Assembly: GCA_946550725.1 (NCBI GenBank) | Contig: CAMNQX010000005.1 | Location: forward strand, 1-64,000 | Length of the DNA: 64,000 nt | Direction: 5' to 3' | DNA from: an uncultured Clostridia bacterium | GTDB taxonomy: Bacteria > Bacillota > Clostridia > Oscillospirales > Oscillospiraceae | In this document: positions 38,247 to 46,448 of the stretch, one piece after another | Numbering within the stretch: position 1 is the first letter of the stretch | How the letters are laid out: every line of letters starts with the position of its first letter | Program-made: the position numbers and the translations under genes | Notes under the pieces: generated by a model | What the model saw: the letters and a program-made list of their open reading frames with translations, nothing else | Told to the model about the DNA's origin: nothing | Databases searched by the model: none

Positions 38247-38375
38247 TTACTTCTTCCGACCGGCGCGGAGGTCGCTGCCCGTCTTAACGGTGCCCTTCTT
38301 GGCGTCCGTGGTCTGCTTCGGAGCCTTGACGACCTGCGTACCGCCGTTCTTGATCCGTCCGGCGTAGCCTTCCAT
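38247..38375 (-). CDS. Very small basic phage protein (42 aa), below ORF-track cutoff
   Basis: Read directly from the minus strand: MEGYAGRIKNGGTQVVKAPK then a Lys/Thr-rich tail ending LRAGRKK. AAAGGAGG lies about 10 bp upstream of the ATG, and it neatly fills the portal-scaffold gap in the same direction. Small Lys-rich proteins at this position occur in related phage head modules. Function unknown. Confidence 0.6.
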   Translation of the reverse strand: MEGYAGRIKNGGTQVVKAPKQTTDAKKGTVKTGSDLRAGRKK

Positions 38376-38433
38376 ATGGCGGTGTCCTCCTTTCTGGTGG
38401 ATTTGGCATTTTCCCGCGTTGCCGTGCGTATGG

Positions 38434-40599
38434 TTACATGAGGGCTTGCCCCATGAGACCGTCTTGCTGTGTCGCTCCCGCTTGGCCGCCCGGCTTGGCC
38501 ATGCCCATCGGGAGGCCGCCCTGGGCCTGCTGGAGCTGTTGCTGGGCCAGCATTTGCGCCTGGGCCGCCGCCTGTTCCTGCTCCAGCCGTTTCTCCAGGA
38601 ACGTCTTGGTGCTGTTCGCGCCAGGGTAGTGCAGCTCCTCCATCTTCGCCCAAAAGAGGATCAGGGTCTCTGTCTTGGTGGGATCCCCAAACGCCCCCGT
38701 CTGGAGGTTCATGCGCGTCTCCTGCCACATGGCCTCCCGGTTGGAGGCCAGCGGGGCGGAGGTGTCGCAGGAAAAGAGGAAGTCGGTGTTCCAGTAGTAG
38801 TTGCCGTCCGCGTCCTGTTTCAGAAAGTCGTAGCGGCTGAACTCCTCGTACTGGGTCTCGCCCTTGAAGTTCTTGAAGGTCACCGGCCTGGGCTCGTCAC
38901 CGTAGGCCAGGGCGAATTTGAAGATCAGCTCGAACAGCTCCGCGTAGGCGGCGTTCTTCATCACCCGCTTGCTCTCCAGCCGTCCGGCGGCCTGGGCGGC
39001 GGAGAACTCCTTGGCCTTGCCTGAGGTAGCCGTGGCGTCCCGGCGTCCCTGGAAGCTGTCTGTAATGCCCAAAATCTGCCGCGCCTCCTCGTAGACCTGG
39101 GAGAGGTACAGCAGCTCGTACTGGAGATCGCCAGAGAAGTTGTAAACGCCAATAACCGCCTTGTCGGCGGGGTTTCCGATGTACCATCTCTCCCCGTCGT
39201 CTGGGTCGGTACGCAGGTTCGCCCGGTCGGGCAGGGTGATCCTAGTCCCCGCTTTAATGAGCCGGTCGATGATCTTCTGCTCCATGCGGTTCACCGTGTT
39301 CTGCTGGTCTGCGATCACGTCCACGTCCGAGTTGCCCAGCAGCTTGCCGTATACGCTCACGCTCCGCTGGAGAATGATGGGGAAGATGTCGGGCCGGTAG
39401 AAAGGGATAAGCGTGGGGACCATGCCCGGCGTTCCGTCCTCTCCCATGCCGGGGTGCATACCGGGGACCACCAGCCCGGAGGCGTTGGTGATGGGCACCA
39501 TGACCTGCTCGTACTCCTGCTCCTGGTCCACAAACTCCTCGCCGCCGCACCAGGGGCATGGGCCGCCGTCATATCGCTCCGGCTCCTCCGGCGCGGTCTC
39601 GCTCTGGAGAGGGATGGCCTCCAGCCCCGGCTCCACGCCCTCCATCTCCTGCTGGGCCATGCCCCGCGCTACCATCTGCCCGGCCATGGCCCGCTCGGTC
39701 ATATCCTCCGGGACAAGCCCTCCGGCAAATCCCCGCGCCGGGTCAGGCAGGAGGTTTCCCATGCCGTGGTCCCTGTCGTTGTTGATGATCTGGCCGGGGA
39801 GAGGGCGTACCCGCCCGCACTTCTTACAAACCGGCTGGCGGCGGCCCTGGTAGTTCTCCAGGTCCTCCAGCTCCACGTCGTTCACCCAACAGTACCGGTC
39901 GATCCCGCCCTGTTCGTTTCGCTCAAAGCCGATGTAGAGCGTCAGGGCGTCCTCGTTTCGGTCCTCGTCCCCGGCGGCTCGCACCTCCGGCTCACTTTCA
40001 CCCTCGTCCCGCACGTCCACGCCATACTTGCGCTTGATGGCCGCCTTCGTCGTGGGGCACTTGATGATGAACCAATCCATGTCCTGGATCCCGGTGTAGA
40101 CCCCCGGCTGTGGGGCGAACTGCTTGGGGTGGATCACGCTCACCACCTCCTCGCCCACGGTGGAGTGCGTGTGCTTGCTGTTGTCCCACTCCACCAAAAA
40201 GCCGACGCCCCCCTGGATGGGGACCGTCCGCTCCGCCATGTCGTTCATGCGCTCGAAGGGGAGACGGTCGAGCTCGTTGCGGATCAGGTGCTCGATCACC
40301 TCCGCCAGGCGCTCGTCCTCCTTGTGCTTGGCCGTCACCTTGGGCTGTGGAATGGCAGAGGAGACCTGACTTTCGATGTTCTCAAAGACGATGTTGCGGA
40401 CGTGGCTGGTTTTCTTCTTTCCGCCGGACTTCGTGGCGTCGCCCGGAACCAGAGGTTGCAGGGTCCTATCCCCGTTGTAGATCCGCTCCCGCTCGTCCAT
40501 GCGCTCGACTTCCGAGCCAAAGGCGGCGTCGCTTTGCGCCAGCCGCTCCTGCCAGACCCGCAGCTTCTCCGGCTTTTTCGCGGTTTTCTTTTTCGCCAT
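38434..40599 (-). CDS. Portal protein, large podovirus type, with zinc-ribbon insertion
   Basis: 721 aa, large like P22-type portals. N-terminus basic (MAKKKTAKKPEKLRVWQERL); the clip/stem region has IFPIILQRSVSVYGKLLGNSDVDVIADQQNTVNRMEQKI and the DSFQGRRDATATSGKAKEFSAAQAAGR segment typical of portals. Residues about 260-370 contain an insertion with two CxxC pairs, CKKCGRVRP and CPWCGGEEF, that looks like a zinc ribbon. The C-terminus is Gln/Met/Gly-rich, resembling the P22 barrel extension. Follows the large terminase on the same strand. Confidence 0.88.
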   Translation of the reverse strand: MAKKKTAKKPEKLRVWQERLAQSDAAFGSEVERMDERERIYNGDRTLQPLVPGDATKSGGKKKTSHVRNIVFENIESQVSSAIPQPKVTAKHKEDERLAEVIEHLIRNELDRLPFERMNDMAERTVPIQGGVGFLVEWDNSKHTHSTVGEEVVSVIHPKQFAPQPGVYTGIQDMDWFIIKCPTTKAAIKRKYGVDVRDEGESEPEVRAAGDEDRNEDALTLYIGFERNEQGGIDRYCWVNDVELEDLENYQGRRQPVCKKCGRVRPLPGQIINNDRDHGMGNLLPDPARGFAGGLVPEDMTERAMAGQMVARGMAQQEMEGVEPGLEAIPLQSETAPEEPERYDGGPCPWCGGEEFVDQEQEYEQVMVPITNASGLVVPGMHPGMGEDGTPGMVPTLIPFYRPDIFPIILQRSVSVYGKLLGNSDVDVIADQQNTVNRMEQKIIDRLIKAGTRITLPDRANLRTDPDDGERWYIGNPADKAVIGVYNFSGDLQYELLYLSQVYEEARQILGITDSFQGRRDATATSGKAKEFSAAQAAGRLESKRVMKNAAYAELFELIFKFALAYGDEPRPVTFKNFKGETQYEEFSRYDFLKQDADGNYYWNTDFLFSCDTSAPLASNREAMWQETRMNLQTGAFGDPTKTETLILFWAKMEELHYPGANSTKTFLEKRLEQEQAAAQAQMLAQQQLQQAQGGLPMGMAKPGGQAGATQQDGLMGQALM

Positions 40600-40611
40600 G
40601 GTGTCTCACTC

Positions 40612-42126
40612 CTATCTCTCCGGCTCCCCCCACATCCTCAGGAGCAGTTCCCGCTCGGACGCGGTGGCCTTGTTGTAGTCCTCCCACATATCCTCGGACC
40701 ACTTCCGCCCGCCGGTCTTCTTTTCGCCTTTGACCTCCATGCTCTGCTGGGGCCTAATGAAGTGGGCGATGGCGAGGGCCATAACGCAGTCGTCGTGTGC
40801 TCCAGGCTCGGCCTCCGGGCGCAGCTTCTCGTTGCGGACGAAGGTGAGCATTTCCAGCAGGGTCGTCTCGTCGTTGAACAGTTCCATGTGATCCCGCGCC
40901 ACCCGGATCAGCTCGGCCAGGATCACCGGCCTGGTCTTGGCGTTGGTCTCAAAGCCAAAGGCGTGTCGGAGAGCCCCCCCGTAGTTGTCCGGCAGCTCCC
41001 GGACGTAGAGGTTTTGGTAGCCCATGAGGTCCAGCATTTTCACCGGGAAGGTGGAGTAGTTTGTCTCCGGGCCCAGCATGGCCTCGTTATAGTACATCCC
41101 CAGGGCGTAGACCTGCTTGGCGTAGGTGTCCTCGTCGTACTGATGGCGGACAATGCACACCTGCTCTCCGGTGATGTTGTCCAGCGTCTGGGCCACAAAC
41201 CAATCCGAGCCGTCCCCGGCGGTGTCTCCGCCGACCACATAGGGCCGCCCGGCCTCCGGCTCCCGGTAGATTTTCACCGGCCCGCTCGGATCGTCCACCC
41301 ACCGGATGTTGGAAATGTGGATCCCGTCCGCCGCCTCGTCATACTCGAAAAGGCCCGTCCGCAGCGGCGCTTGCAGGAGCTCCAGCCGTGCGGAGATGGC
41401 CTTGGCGTTGAATACCGTCTTGCCCGTCACGCCCCATTGTCCCAGGGCGTAGACCATGTAGTAATACGGGTCCGTGTCCTTGAAGGCCTCCAGCGTCTCC
41501 CGTGCCTCCTGGATCAAAAAGCGGTTGTCCTTGTAGGTGCTCTCGTGGGTGGTGGCCCGCGGATCCTTGCGATCGAAAAACCGCCGTTTCAGCCAATGGG
41601 TGATGGCGATGGGGTTGAAGGTCAGGATGATCTGGAGGTAGTAGGGGAAGTCCGTCCGGAGACGGATGTCGAGCTGGTCAAAGTCGCTTTCCTCCAGCTC
41701 GGAGGCCTCCTCGATCCAGATACCCGTGATGTTGTAGATGGATTTGAGCTTTTCCACGTCGTCCAGACCGGCGAAGAGGATCACGCTCCCGTTGGCGAAG
41801 GTGATGGTCATGTCGCTCTTGTTGACCTTCGCCCCTGCGTCCGGGTAGAACTCCGCGATCTGGTCCCGGAGCTGGTCAAAGCAGCTTGCCCGCAGCGTCC
41901 GGGCTACCTTCCGGCAGACCAGCCAGCGGTGGCCCGGCTCCGACGTGACCCTCTCCAGCACCTTCCGCCCGGCGAAGATGGACTTGCCCGAGCCGCCGCC
42001 GCCTTTCAAGACCAGGTAGCGGTGTTCGTCGAAGAACAGCGGCAGGAAGGCCTTGTTGTTGGTCTGCTTGATGTTCTTCCACCACAAGGCGGTGTCCAGC
42101 AGGCGGTCCAGCCGCTTTTCATCCAT
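40612..42126 (-). CDS. Terminase large subunit
   Basis: 504 aa DNA-packaging motor. ATPase: Walker A KGGGGSGKSIFAG near 42-54, Walker B/catalytic TGIWIEEASELEE near 135-147 and a coupling motif LTFNP. RNase-H-like nuclease: GGDTAGDGSDWF near 290, and HDDCVMALAIA near the C-terminus holding the last acidic residues. Overlaps the small terminase stop by a few bases, indicating coupled translation. Length and motifs are standard for PBSX-family terminases. Confidence 0.95.
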   Translation of the reverse strand: MDEKRLDRLLDTALWWKNIKQTNNKAFLPLFFDEHRYLVLKGGGGSGKSIFAGRKVLERVTSEPGHRWLVCRKVARTLRASCFDQLRDQIAEFYPDAGAKVNKSDMTITFANGSVILFAGLDDVEKLKSIYNITGIWIEEASELEESDFDQLDIRLRTDFPYYLQIILTFNPIAITHWLKRRFFDRKDPRATTHESTYKDNRFLIQEARETLEAFKDTDPYYYMVYALGQWGVTGKTVFNAKAISARLELLQAPLRTGLFEYDEAADGIHISNIRWVDDPSGPVKIYREPEAGRPYVVGGDTAGDGSDWFVAQTLDNITGEQVCIVRHQYDEDTYAKQVYALGMYYNEAMLGPETNYSTFPVKMLDLMGYQNLYVRELPDNYGGALRHAFGFETNAKTRPVILAELIRVARDHMELFNDETTLLEMLTFVRNEKLRPEAEPGAHDDCVMALAIAHFIRPQQSMEVKGEKKTGGRKWSEDMWEDYNKATASERELLLRMWGEPER

Positions 42127-42664
42127 CGCTCTCGTCGCCCTCTCTGAACTCCTCCATCAGCTCCCGGAGGAGGGCCGCCCGCTCGGAGGCCGGGATGGTG
42201 GCGACCGTCATGGCCTTCCGGGCCCCCGGCCCCATCTCCACCTCCCGCCGCTCGGCGTAGCCGTAGTGGTTTTGGAGATACTGGATGATCCCTTTCAGGT
42301 TGCTCCCGCTCCTGGTCAGCAGCTCCATCTCCAGGTAGGCCAAAAGCTGCTCGTTTACCCACTCGGTCGCTTCCGCCAGATCCGGATTGAGGCTTGCGTC
42401 GCAGTAGTTGTCCCAGGTGGAGCGGTGGATCCCCAGATAGTCGCACATCGCCCCAATGCTGGGCGGGACTTCAAAGATCCTCCGCCTGATCGGCTCCCTG
42501 GCGTCGTTGCAGATGTCCACCGTCTTTTTAACTTCGTGGCCCCACTCGTCCGTCGTCCCCGTCGGAACCCGCTCAGTGAGGGTGATTGTCCGGGAGATCG
42601 AGGCAAAGTATCCTTCCAGCGCCTTTCGGAGGCTCCTGGCCCCGTATTTTCGTTTCGCTCCCAC
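42119..42664 (-). CDS. Terminase small subunit
   Basis: About 181 aa. The track starts at GTG 42673, only 1 bp after AGGAGG; GTG 42664 has normal spacing and is preferred. The body includes EVPPSIGAMCDYLGIHRSTWDNY, an HTH-like DNA-recognition segment, and LLTRSGSNLKGIIQYLQNHYGYAERREVEMGPG, typical of packaging-initiation subunits. It sits immediately before the large subunit. The 204-bp gap upstream holds an inverted repeat near 42684-42724. Confidence 0.85.
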   Translation of the reverse strand: MGAKRKYGARSLRKALEGYFASISRTITLTERVPTGTTDEWGHEVKKTVDICNDAREPIRRRIFEVPPSIGAMCDYLGIHRSTWDNYCDASLNPDLAEATEWVNEQLLAYLEMELLTRSGSNLKGIIQYLQNHYGYAERREVEMGPGARKAMTVATIPASERAALLRELMEEFREGDESDG

Positions 42665-42683
42665 GGATTTCACCCTCCTTTCC

Positions 42684-42724
42684 AGTTGACAATAACACGG
42701 AAAACGTGCGTCGAACCGTCAACT
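42684..42724. promoter_or_regulatory. Inverted repeat upstream of the late operon
   Basis: AGTTGAC (42684-42690) and GTCAACT (42718-42724) form an inverted repeat, with CACG-GAAAA-CGTG nested inside. It sits 20-60 bp before the small terminase start. It may be a late-promoter operator or packaging-related site. The rest of the gap (42725-42868) is GC-rich with no clear gene. Confidence 0.35.
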
Positions 42725-42868
42725 TTTCAGAATTGCGTCAGGGCGCAAAAATATCCCCGAGCCCTTGCGGTGTCGAGGTTGTGACTGTCCCTATGTGGTT
42801 TTGCTATCCTATCGCGCGCCCGCGTGTGCGCCCCCGCCCCCCGGTGTGCGCGTTGGGTTCTGAAAAAT

Positions 42869-43669
42869 CTAACAGTTCTTTCGCTCGGCCCGGCGTTTCT
42901 TTCCCTCCGGCAGAACGTAGCGTATGTACTGCGGGCGGCCCGGCTTGAACTCGCTCCGGTGGAGGAGCTTTGCCCCGGCTGGCACCCGCAGCTCCCCGGC
43001 GGTGAGGGCCGCTCTGTCCTTGGGCACCGGGCGGATCATGTTGCGGGTTGAGCCGTACTTCTTGGCGTCTGGCACCTTGCGAACCTGTCGGGCGAAGTAT
43101 TCCGCGATCGGGGTGTAGTCGTCTTGGCTTGATAGCGGCTCCCAGTTCACACCGCCCCAGCCCAGCTCCTGCCACTTGCGGATGAACGCCTCCCGGCAGC
43201 CCTTTGGTACGACCAGGTGGTGGTGGACCCGGACCACCTCCCCAGTCTCTCCGTCCATGTCCGATGTGATCCAAAGGGCCCGCAGCTCCACCCCCTCCGG
43301 TAGGTCTCGCTTGACCCGCCGGAGGAAGTTCCGTATTGCGTGTTCCGCGGCGGCCCTCTGAATGTCCAGCAGCTCCGTCTCGTCAGCGTGGTCTGGGTCC
43401 ATCCCTTGGCCCCTGGCCCAGTCCATGATCCGCCCCAGGCCCTCCTCCGAGTAGTCCAGGCCCATCAGATCATCCCCCGGCCCGTAGTTTGCATTCAGGG
43501 TCCTGGCCATGCGCTTCTCCGCCGAGTGCTCGTTCTGCTCCTGCTTCTTTGCCTCCGACCGGAGCTTCCTTTCCGACCTGGACGGCCTCGCTCCTGGGAC
43601 CCAGTATTTGGTTTTTTCCCCGACGTTCCCCGCCTCGTATGTGCGGATCATCCAGTAGCCCTCCGCCAT
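42869..43669 (-). CDS. HUH-type replication initiator-like protein
   Basis: 266 aa. Basic N-terminus, then a domain with LRRVKRDLPEGVELRALWITSDMDG and VRVHHHLVVPKG (HxH metal-binding HUH motif), then tyrosine-containing DDYTPIAEYFARQ and a GSTRNMIRP segment resembling Rep proteins that nick DNA at rolling-circle origins. A long hairpin upstream (43767-43824) could be an origin. The start has TAGGAGGTAG upstream. It is the only replication-like protein recognised in the phage; the catalytic Tyr is not certain. Confidence 0.7.
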   Translation of the reverse strand: MAEGYWMIRTYEAGNVGEKTKYWVPGARPSRSERKLRSEAKKQEQNEHSAEKRMARTLNANYGPGDDLMGLDYSEEGLGRIMDWARGQGMDPDHADETELLDIQRAAAEHAIRNFLRRVKRDLPEGVELRALWITSDMDGETGEVVRVHHHLVVPKGCREAFIRKWQELGWGGVNWEPLSSQDDYTPIAEYFARQVRKVPDAKKYGSTRNMIRPVPKDRAALTAGELRVPAGAKLLHRSEFKPGRPQYIRYVLPEGKKRRAERKNC

Positions 43670-43766
43670 GATCTGCTACCTCCTATCCCTTGGTCATAAA
43701 GTTAGGCTCCTACCGAGCCCAAAAAATAAAGGGGTCCATATTTAATTGTATGGGGAGCTTGTCCCA

Positions 43767-43824
43767 CCCTCTGGCGTTCTCTCCGCGGCGCCGGAAACGG
43801 TGTCGTGGAGAGAGGGCCAGAGGG
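43767..43824. other. Long near-perfect hairpin with GAAA loop upstream of the rep gene
   Basis: About 26 base pairs (with several G-T pairs and one mismatch) around a GAAA tetraloop: CCCTCTGG...CGCCG-GAAA-CGGTGTCG...CCAGAGGG. In a 182-bp non-coding gap. Possible origin, structured leader RNA or terminator; no strong T-run follows. Confidence 0.7.
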
Positions 43825-43851
43825 GCGGCCCGGCTGATTGCCGGTCCGCCC

Positions 43852-44133
43852 TTATGCCCCGATGGGGAAAGATTTGTAGTATTTTCGGACGATCCGCTCC
43901 AGCGTCGAGCGGGAAAGGTGGTGCTTTAGGCAAATCTCCGTCGCCCCCGCGTCGGTGGTCACGAACTCGAACAAGGCCTGGTAGTAGTCTCCCCCGGCGG
44001 CCTCCATGCACAGATCGACCACGGCCTTCTGCTTGTCCGGCGGCAGCTCGTTATAGATCCTTGACGTGAAGTAGATGTAGCCCTGCTCGTTGTAGCCTAC
44101 CGGTACGGAGTTTTTATAGCGAAACACATTCAT
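43852..44133 (-). CDS. Small phage protein of unknown function
   Basis: 93 aa, preceded by GGAAAGGAGGCGG. MNVFRYKNSVPVGYNEQGYIYFTSRIYNELPPDKQKAV, then DAGATEICLKHHLSRSTLERIVRKYYKSF, which resembles a helix-turn-helix segment. It may regulate replication or late genes. Same strand and closely spaced with its upstream neighbours. Unrecognised family. Confidence 0.6.
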   Translation of the reverse strand: MNVFRYKNSVPVGYNEQGYIYFTSRIYNELPPDKQKAVVDLCMEAAGGDYYQALFEFVTTDAGATEICLKHHLSRSTLERIVRKYYKSFPIGA

Positions 44134-44164
44134 CCGACCGCCTCCTTTCCCGCTCGTGTTTGGT

Positions 44165-44371
44165 TTACGCCTCGTCCTTGCCCTTGGCCTCCCGCCGCCT
44201 AGCGCGGTGGGCCTTGCCCAGTCTCGCCAGGGCCCGCATGATCCCCAGGCCGCTCCGCCCGGTGTAGAGCCCCAGCCGCCGGGGCGCGGACCCCTTCATG
44301 TGGGCCGCCGCCTGCATATGGCCCTTGTGGCTCCGATGGGACCGCTTCTTGTGGTTGATTGCGCTTGCCAT
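44165..44371 (-). CDS. Small strongly basic phage protein
   Basis: 68 aa with about 20 Lys/Arg and several His (HKKRSHRSHKGHMQAAAHMKG; RRARRREAKGKDEA). Its start lies next to the stop of the preceding gene. It may bind nucleic acid; unrecognised. Confidence 0.5.
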   Translation of the reverse strand: MASAINHKKRSHRSHKGHMQAAAHMKGSAPRRLGLYTGRSGLGIMRALARLGKAHRARRREAKGKDEA

Positions 44372-44372
44372 G

Positions 44373-44582
44373 TTACGCTTCCTCCTTTTTCTTTCTCCGC
44401 CGCTTGGCGGACGGTGCCTTCTCCGCGGCCCGCTTGGCCGCCTCCAGACGTTTCTTGTCCTTGTGCTCCCGGTATTCGTTCCGGATTTGGTACAGCTCTC
44501 CCGGTTTCAGGTGGGAGACCAGCTCCCCATAAGATATGTGCCGCCTCCCAGCCTCCCAAGCCAGGGCGTCCAGATCGTTCAT
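44373..44582 (-). CDS. Small helical basic phage protein
   Basis: 69 aa from ATG 44582 (GGAGGTGAAAAG upstream); the longer track ORF is unsupported. MNDLDALAWEAGRRHISYGELVSHLKPGELYQIRNEYREHKDKK, ending in a Lys/Arg-rich tail. It has an HTH-like SYGELVSHL segment. Overlaps the ASCH gene stop by 4 bp. Unrecognised. Confidence 0.6.
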   Translation of the reverse strand: MNDLDALAWEAGRRHISYGELVSHLKPGELYQIRNEYREHKDKKRLEAAKRAAEKAPSAKRRRKKKEEA

Positions 44583-44863
44583 CTTTTCACCTCCACAAAC
44601 GCCAGGATTTGTAGCACCCAGCACGTCTCCTCCGGGTTTCCTCCCCACTCCGGCTTGGCTCCTTTTCTCCGCTTCGGCACTACCTCGGCCAGTATTGCAG
44701 GGCTGTCCAGTCGGTAGCCGTTCCGCAGTATAATCCCCACAGGCTCACCCTCGTACTTGCGGAACCGGGCCGCGTAGTAGGGCGTGTTCGCTCGGTATTC
44801 CTCCAACTTCTTCCCGGCCCGGATCATGTCGTACCACTTTTTCTTGATCGGCAGCGTCAGCAT
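44579..44863 (-). CDS. ASCH-like domain protein
   Basis: 94 aa from ATG 44863; the longer track ORF is mostly out-of-frame shadow. MLTLPIKKKWYDMIRAGKKLEEYR is the classic ASCH opening (LxIKxxWxxxIxxGxKxxExR), followed by GIILRNGYRLDSPAILAEV. ASCH domains bind modified nucleosides or RNA. In a phage next to MTases and a radical SAM protein it might handle modified bases. The start is preceded by AGGAGG. Confidence 0.72.
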   Translation of the reverse strand: MLTLPIKKKWYDMIRAGKKLEEYRANTPYYAARFRKYEGEPVGIILRNGYRLDSPAILAEVVPKRRKGAKPEWGGNPEETCWVLQILAFVEVKR

Positions 44864-44874
44864 ATCCGCGCCTC

Positions 44875-45081
44875 CTATTCCGCCCAGCCGTCCAGGACCA
44901 CCACAGGGCGGCCCGGACGGTCTTCCTGCTCCTCTGCGGTCCTGATCGTGAAGTCCAGGTCGATCAAGCCAGGGTCGTCCGGCACTTTCTTGCACTCGTC
45001 CCTTGTCGCCAGGCGACGGAAAACCACCTCCGCCCCGGCGGGCATGATCGCCAGCTCTGCCATGAGCTCGTAAACCTTCAC
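44875..45081 (-). CDS. Small conserved phage protein
   Basis: 68 aa from a GTG overlapping the radical SAM stop (GTGA). VKVYELMAELAIMPAGAEVVFRRLATRDECKKVPDD, then an acidic end. A short beta-rich fold is likely. Similar small proteins (ELMAELSxLPAGAEV) are common in Clostridia phages. Function unknown. Confidence 0.6.
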   Translation of the reverse strand: MKVYELMAELAIMPAGAEVVFRRLATRDECKKVPDDPGLIDLDFTIRTAEEQEDRPGRPVVVLDGWAE

Positions 45082-45794
45082 TTCGCCGCCTCCATTTCCT
45101 TCCGCAGGCTGTCCTTGATGTAGTAGTCCAGCCCCCTCTGGCAGCACAGCAGCTCCGCCTCATGCCCAAATGCCGCCCAGTTGACCCCAGGCAGAGGATG
45201 GTAGTTCAGCTTGCCAATCTTCACCTTGTCGAAGATGAACTTGCTGGCGTCCAGCGTCCGCAACACCAGCGCAGGGTCCAGCACCGGCTCAAAGGAGGCC
45301 CAGGTTTTGATCCCCGCCTCCTTGGCGCGGGCGGCGATCTCCACCCGCTCGGACGGCAAGACCGCCCCCGGCTCCGCCTCATGGGCCATACCATCCCAAC
45401 ACGAGATGGTCACGCCGTACCAATCCTCGCCGTCCAACAGGTCAAAGTCCCGGCTCCCGTCGCCCTTGGTCAAGATCTGGACGTGGTTTCCGGCAGCCTT
45501 GACGGCCTTGATAATCTCCCTTGTGGCGTTGGTGTCGTGCCCCCCAGGGTAGGGATCGCAGGTAAAGCACAGGTGGATGGTCTTGCCCGTGATGGCCTCC
45601 CGGTCAAGCTGTCGTTTGACCTCCTCCACAATGTTCTCCCTGGGCTCCACACAGCCGTGGAACTTCTCCACCTCCCGGCGCAGAACGCCAGGAGCGAAGC
45701 AGTAGTAACAGCGGTGCGGGCAGCCGGTGTAGATGTTGATGGCGTAGTCGCCGTACTCCTTCGCCTTTCCCTTCGGTATGTAGATCGGTTTCAT
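45078..45794 (-). CDS. Radical SAM domain protein (SPL-like)
   Basis: 238 aa from ATG 45794 (AAGGAGG upstream). Radical SAM cluster motif in CPHRCYYCFAPG (CxxxCxxC), then GKTIHLCFTCDPYPGG, ILTKGDGSRDFDLL and WASFEPVLDPALVLRTL, a pattern shared with spore-photoproduct-lyase-like proteins found in many phages. It could repair or modify DNA; no substrate is known. Overlaps the MTase-like gene stop (ATGA), so coupled in the modification block. Confidence 0.85.
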   Translation of the reverse strand: MKPIYIPKGKAKEYGDYAINIYTGCPHRCYYCFAPGVLRREVEKFHGCVEPRENIVEEVKRQLDREAITGKTIHLCFTCDPYPGGHDTNATREIIKAVKAAGNHVQILTKGDGSRDFDLLDGEDWYGVTISCWDGMAHEAEPGAVLPSERVEIAARAKEAGIKTWASFEPVLDPALVLRTLDASKFIFDKVKIGKLNYHPLPGVNWAAFGHEAELLCCQRGLDYYIKDSLRKEMEAAK

Positions 45795-46439
45795 CTTTGG
45801 CCTCCTTCTAGAAGTCCTCCCCATTGTTGCGCCATAGCGCGGGCAACGCCTGGTGGCGTTTTAGCTCTGTTGATGGCGTCCTGGCCGCGCCTCGCGGCTC
45901 CGTAGGTCCTCTTGTCCTTTCGCCCCGTCCCTGACGGGACGTATGGGCCTACCGGCTTACGGTCTGGCGTGGTCGGGACGAGAGGAGGTAGTCCTTTGAT
46001 CCACAGCCTGGTCTTTTTTGTGTACGGCCAGGTCCCGTCGTCGTCGAACAGATAGGGCTGTATCTCTTGGGTGTGGGGCGGCATTTCAAATATCCTGGAA
46101 GAGACAGGATTTTCTACCGCGATCCTTGGACAGTCCGCCTCCCAAAACCGCAAGAAGAAGGCCTTGGCCTCCAGCCCTTTCTGGAACCGCTCCGTGTCCA
46201 GTTTCCCCTTGGTCGGGTATAGGTGGCAGGCTCCGGCGTTGGACAGGTAGGTGCATGGCGGGAACGCCAGGATCATGTCCCACCGGATTTTCAGCAGCTC
46301 CAGCGCGTCCACCTGCAAATGGTATTCAGGGTGCCCCCCCCCCGCATGGTAACAGGTCGCAGCTATAAGCCTCATGGCCCAACTCTCGAAAAGCGGTCGC
46401 CACCGCCTGGCTCTCTTCACAGGCGACAAGAACTCTCAT
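45791..46439 (-). pseudogene. C5-methyltransferase-like gene, out of frame by one base at a G10 tract
   Basis: The true start is ATG 46439 (AAGGAGGAGTT upstream), coding MRVLVACEESQAVATAFRELG, a typical phage MTase opening. At the G10 tract (46334-46343) this frame runs into a TGA after 37 aa. The downstream frame continues at once with HPEYHLQVDALELL, FPPCTYLSNAG (PPC, motif IV) and IAVENPVSS (ENP, motif VI) through to GGLLEGGQR. Removing one G gives an uninterrupted 215-aa protein. So it is either phase-variable and OFF here, or a homopolymer miscall. Its stop overlaps the radical SAM start. Confidence 0.8.
46334..46343 (-). repeat. G10 homopolymer, frame-breaking (MTase-like gene)
   Basis: Ten C on the plus strand, ten G in the gene. 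G9 would keep the frame open; G10 gives TGA three codons after the tract. Confidence 0.9.
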
Positions 46440-46448
46440 AACTCCTCC

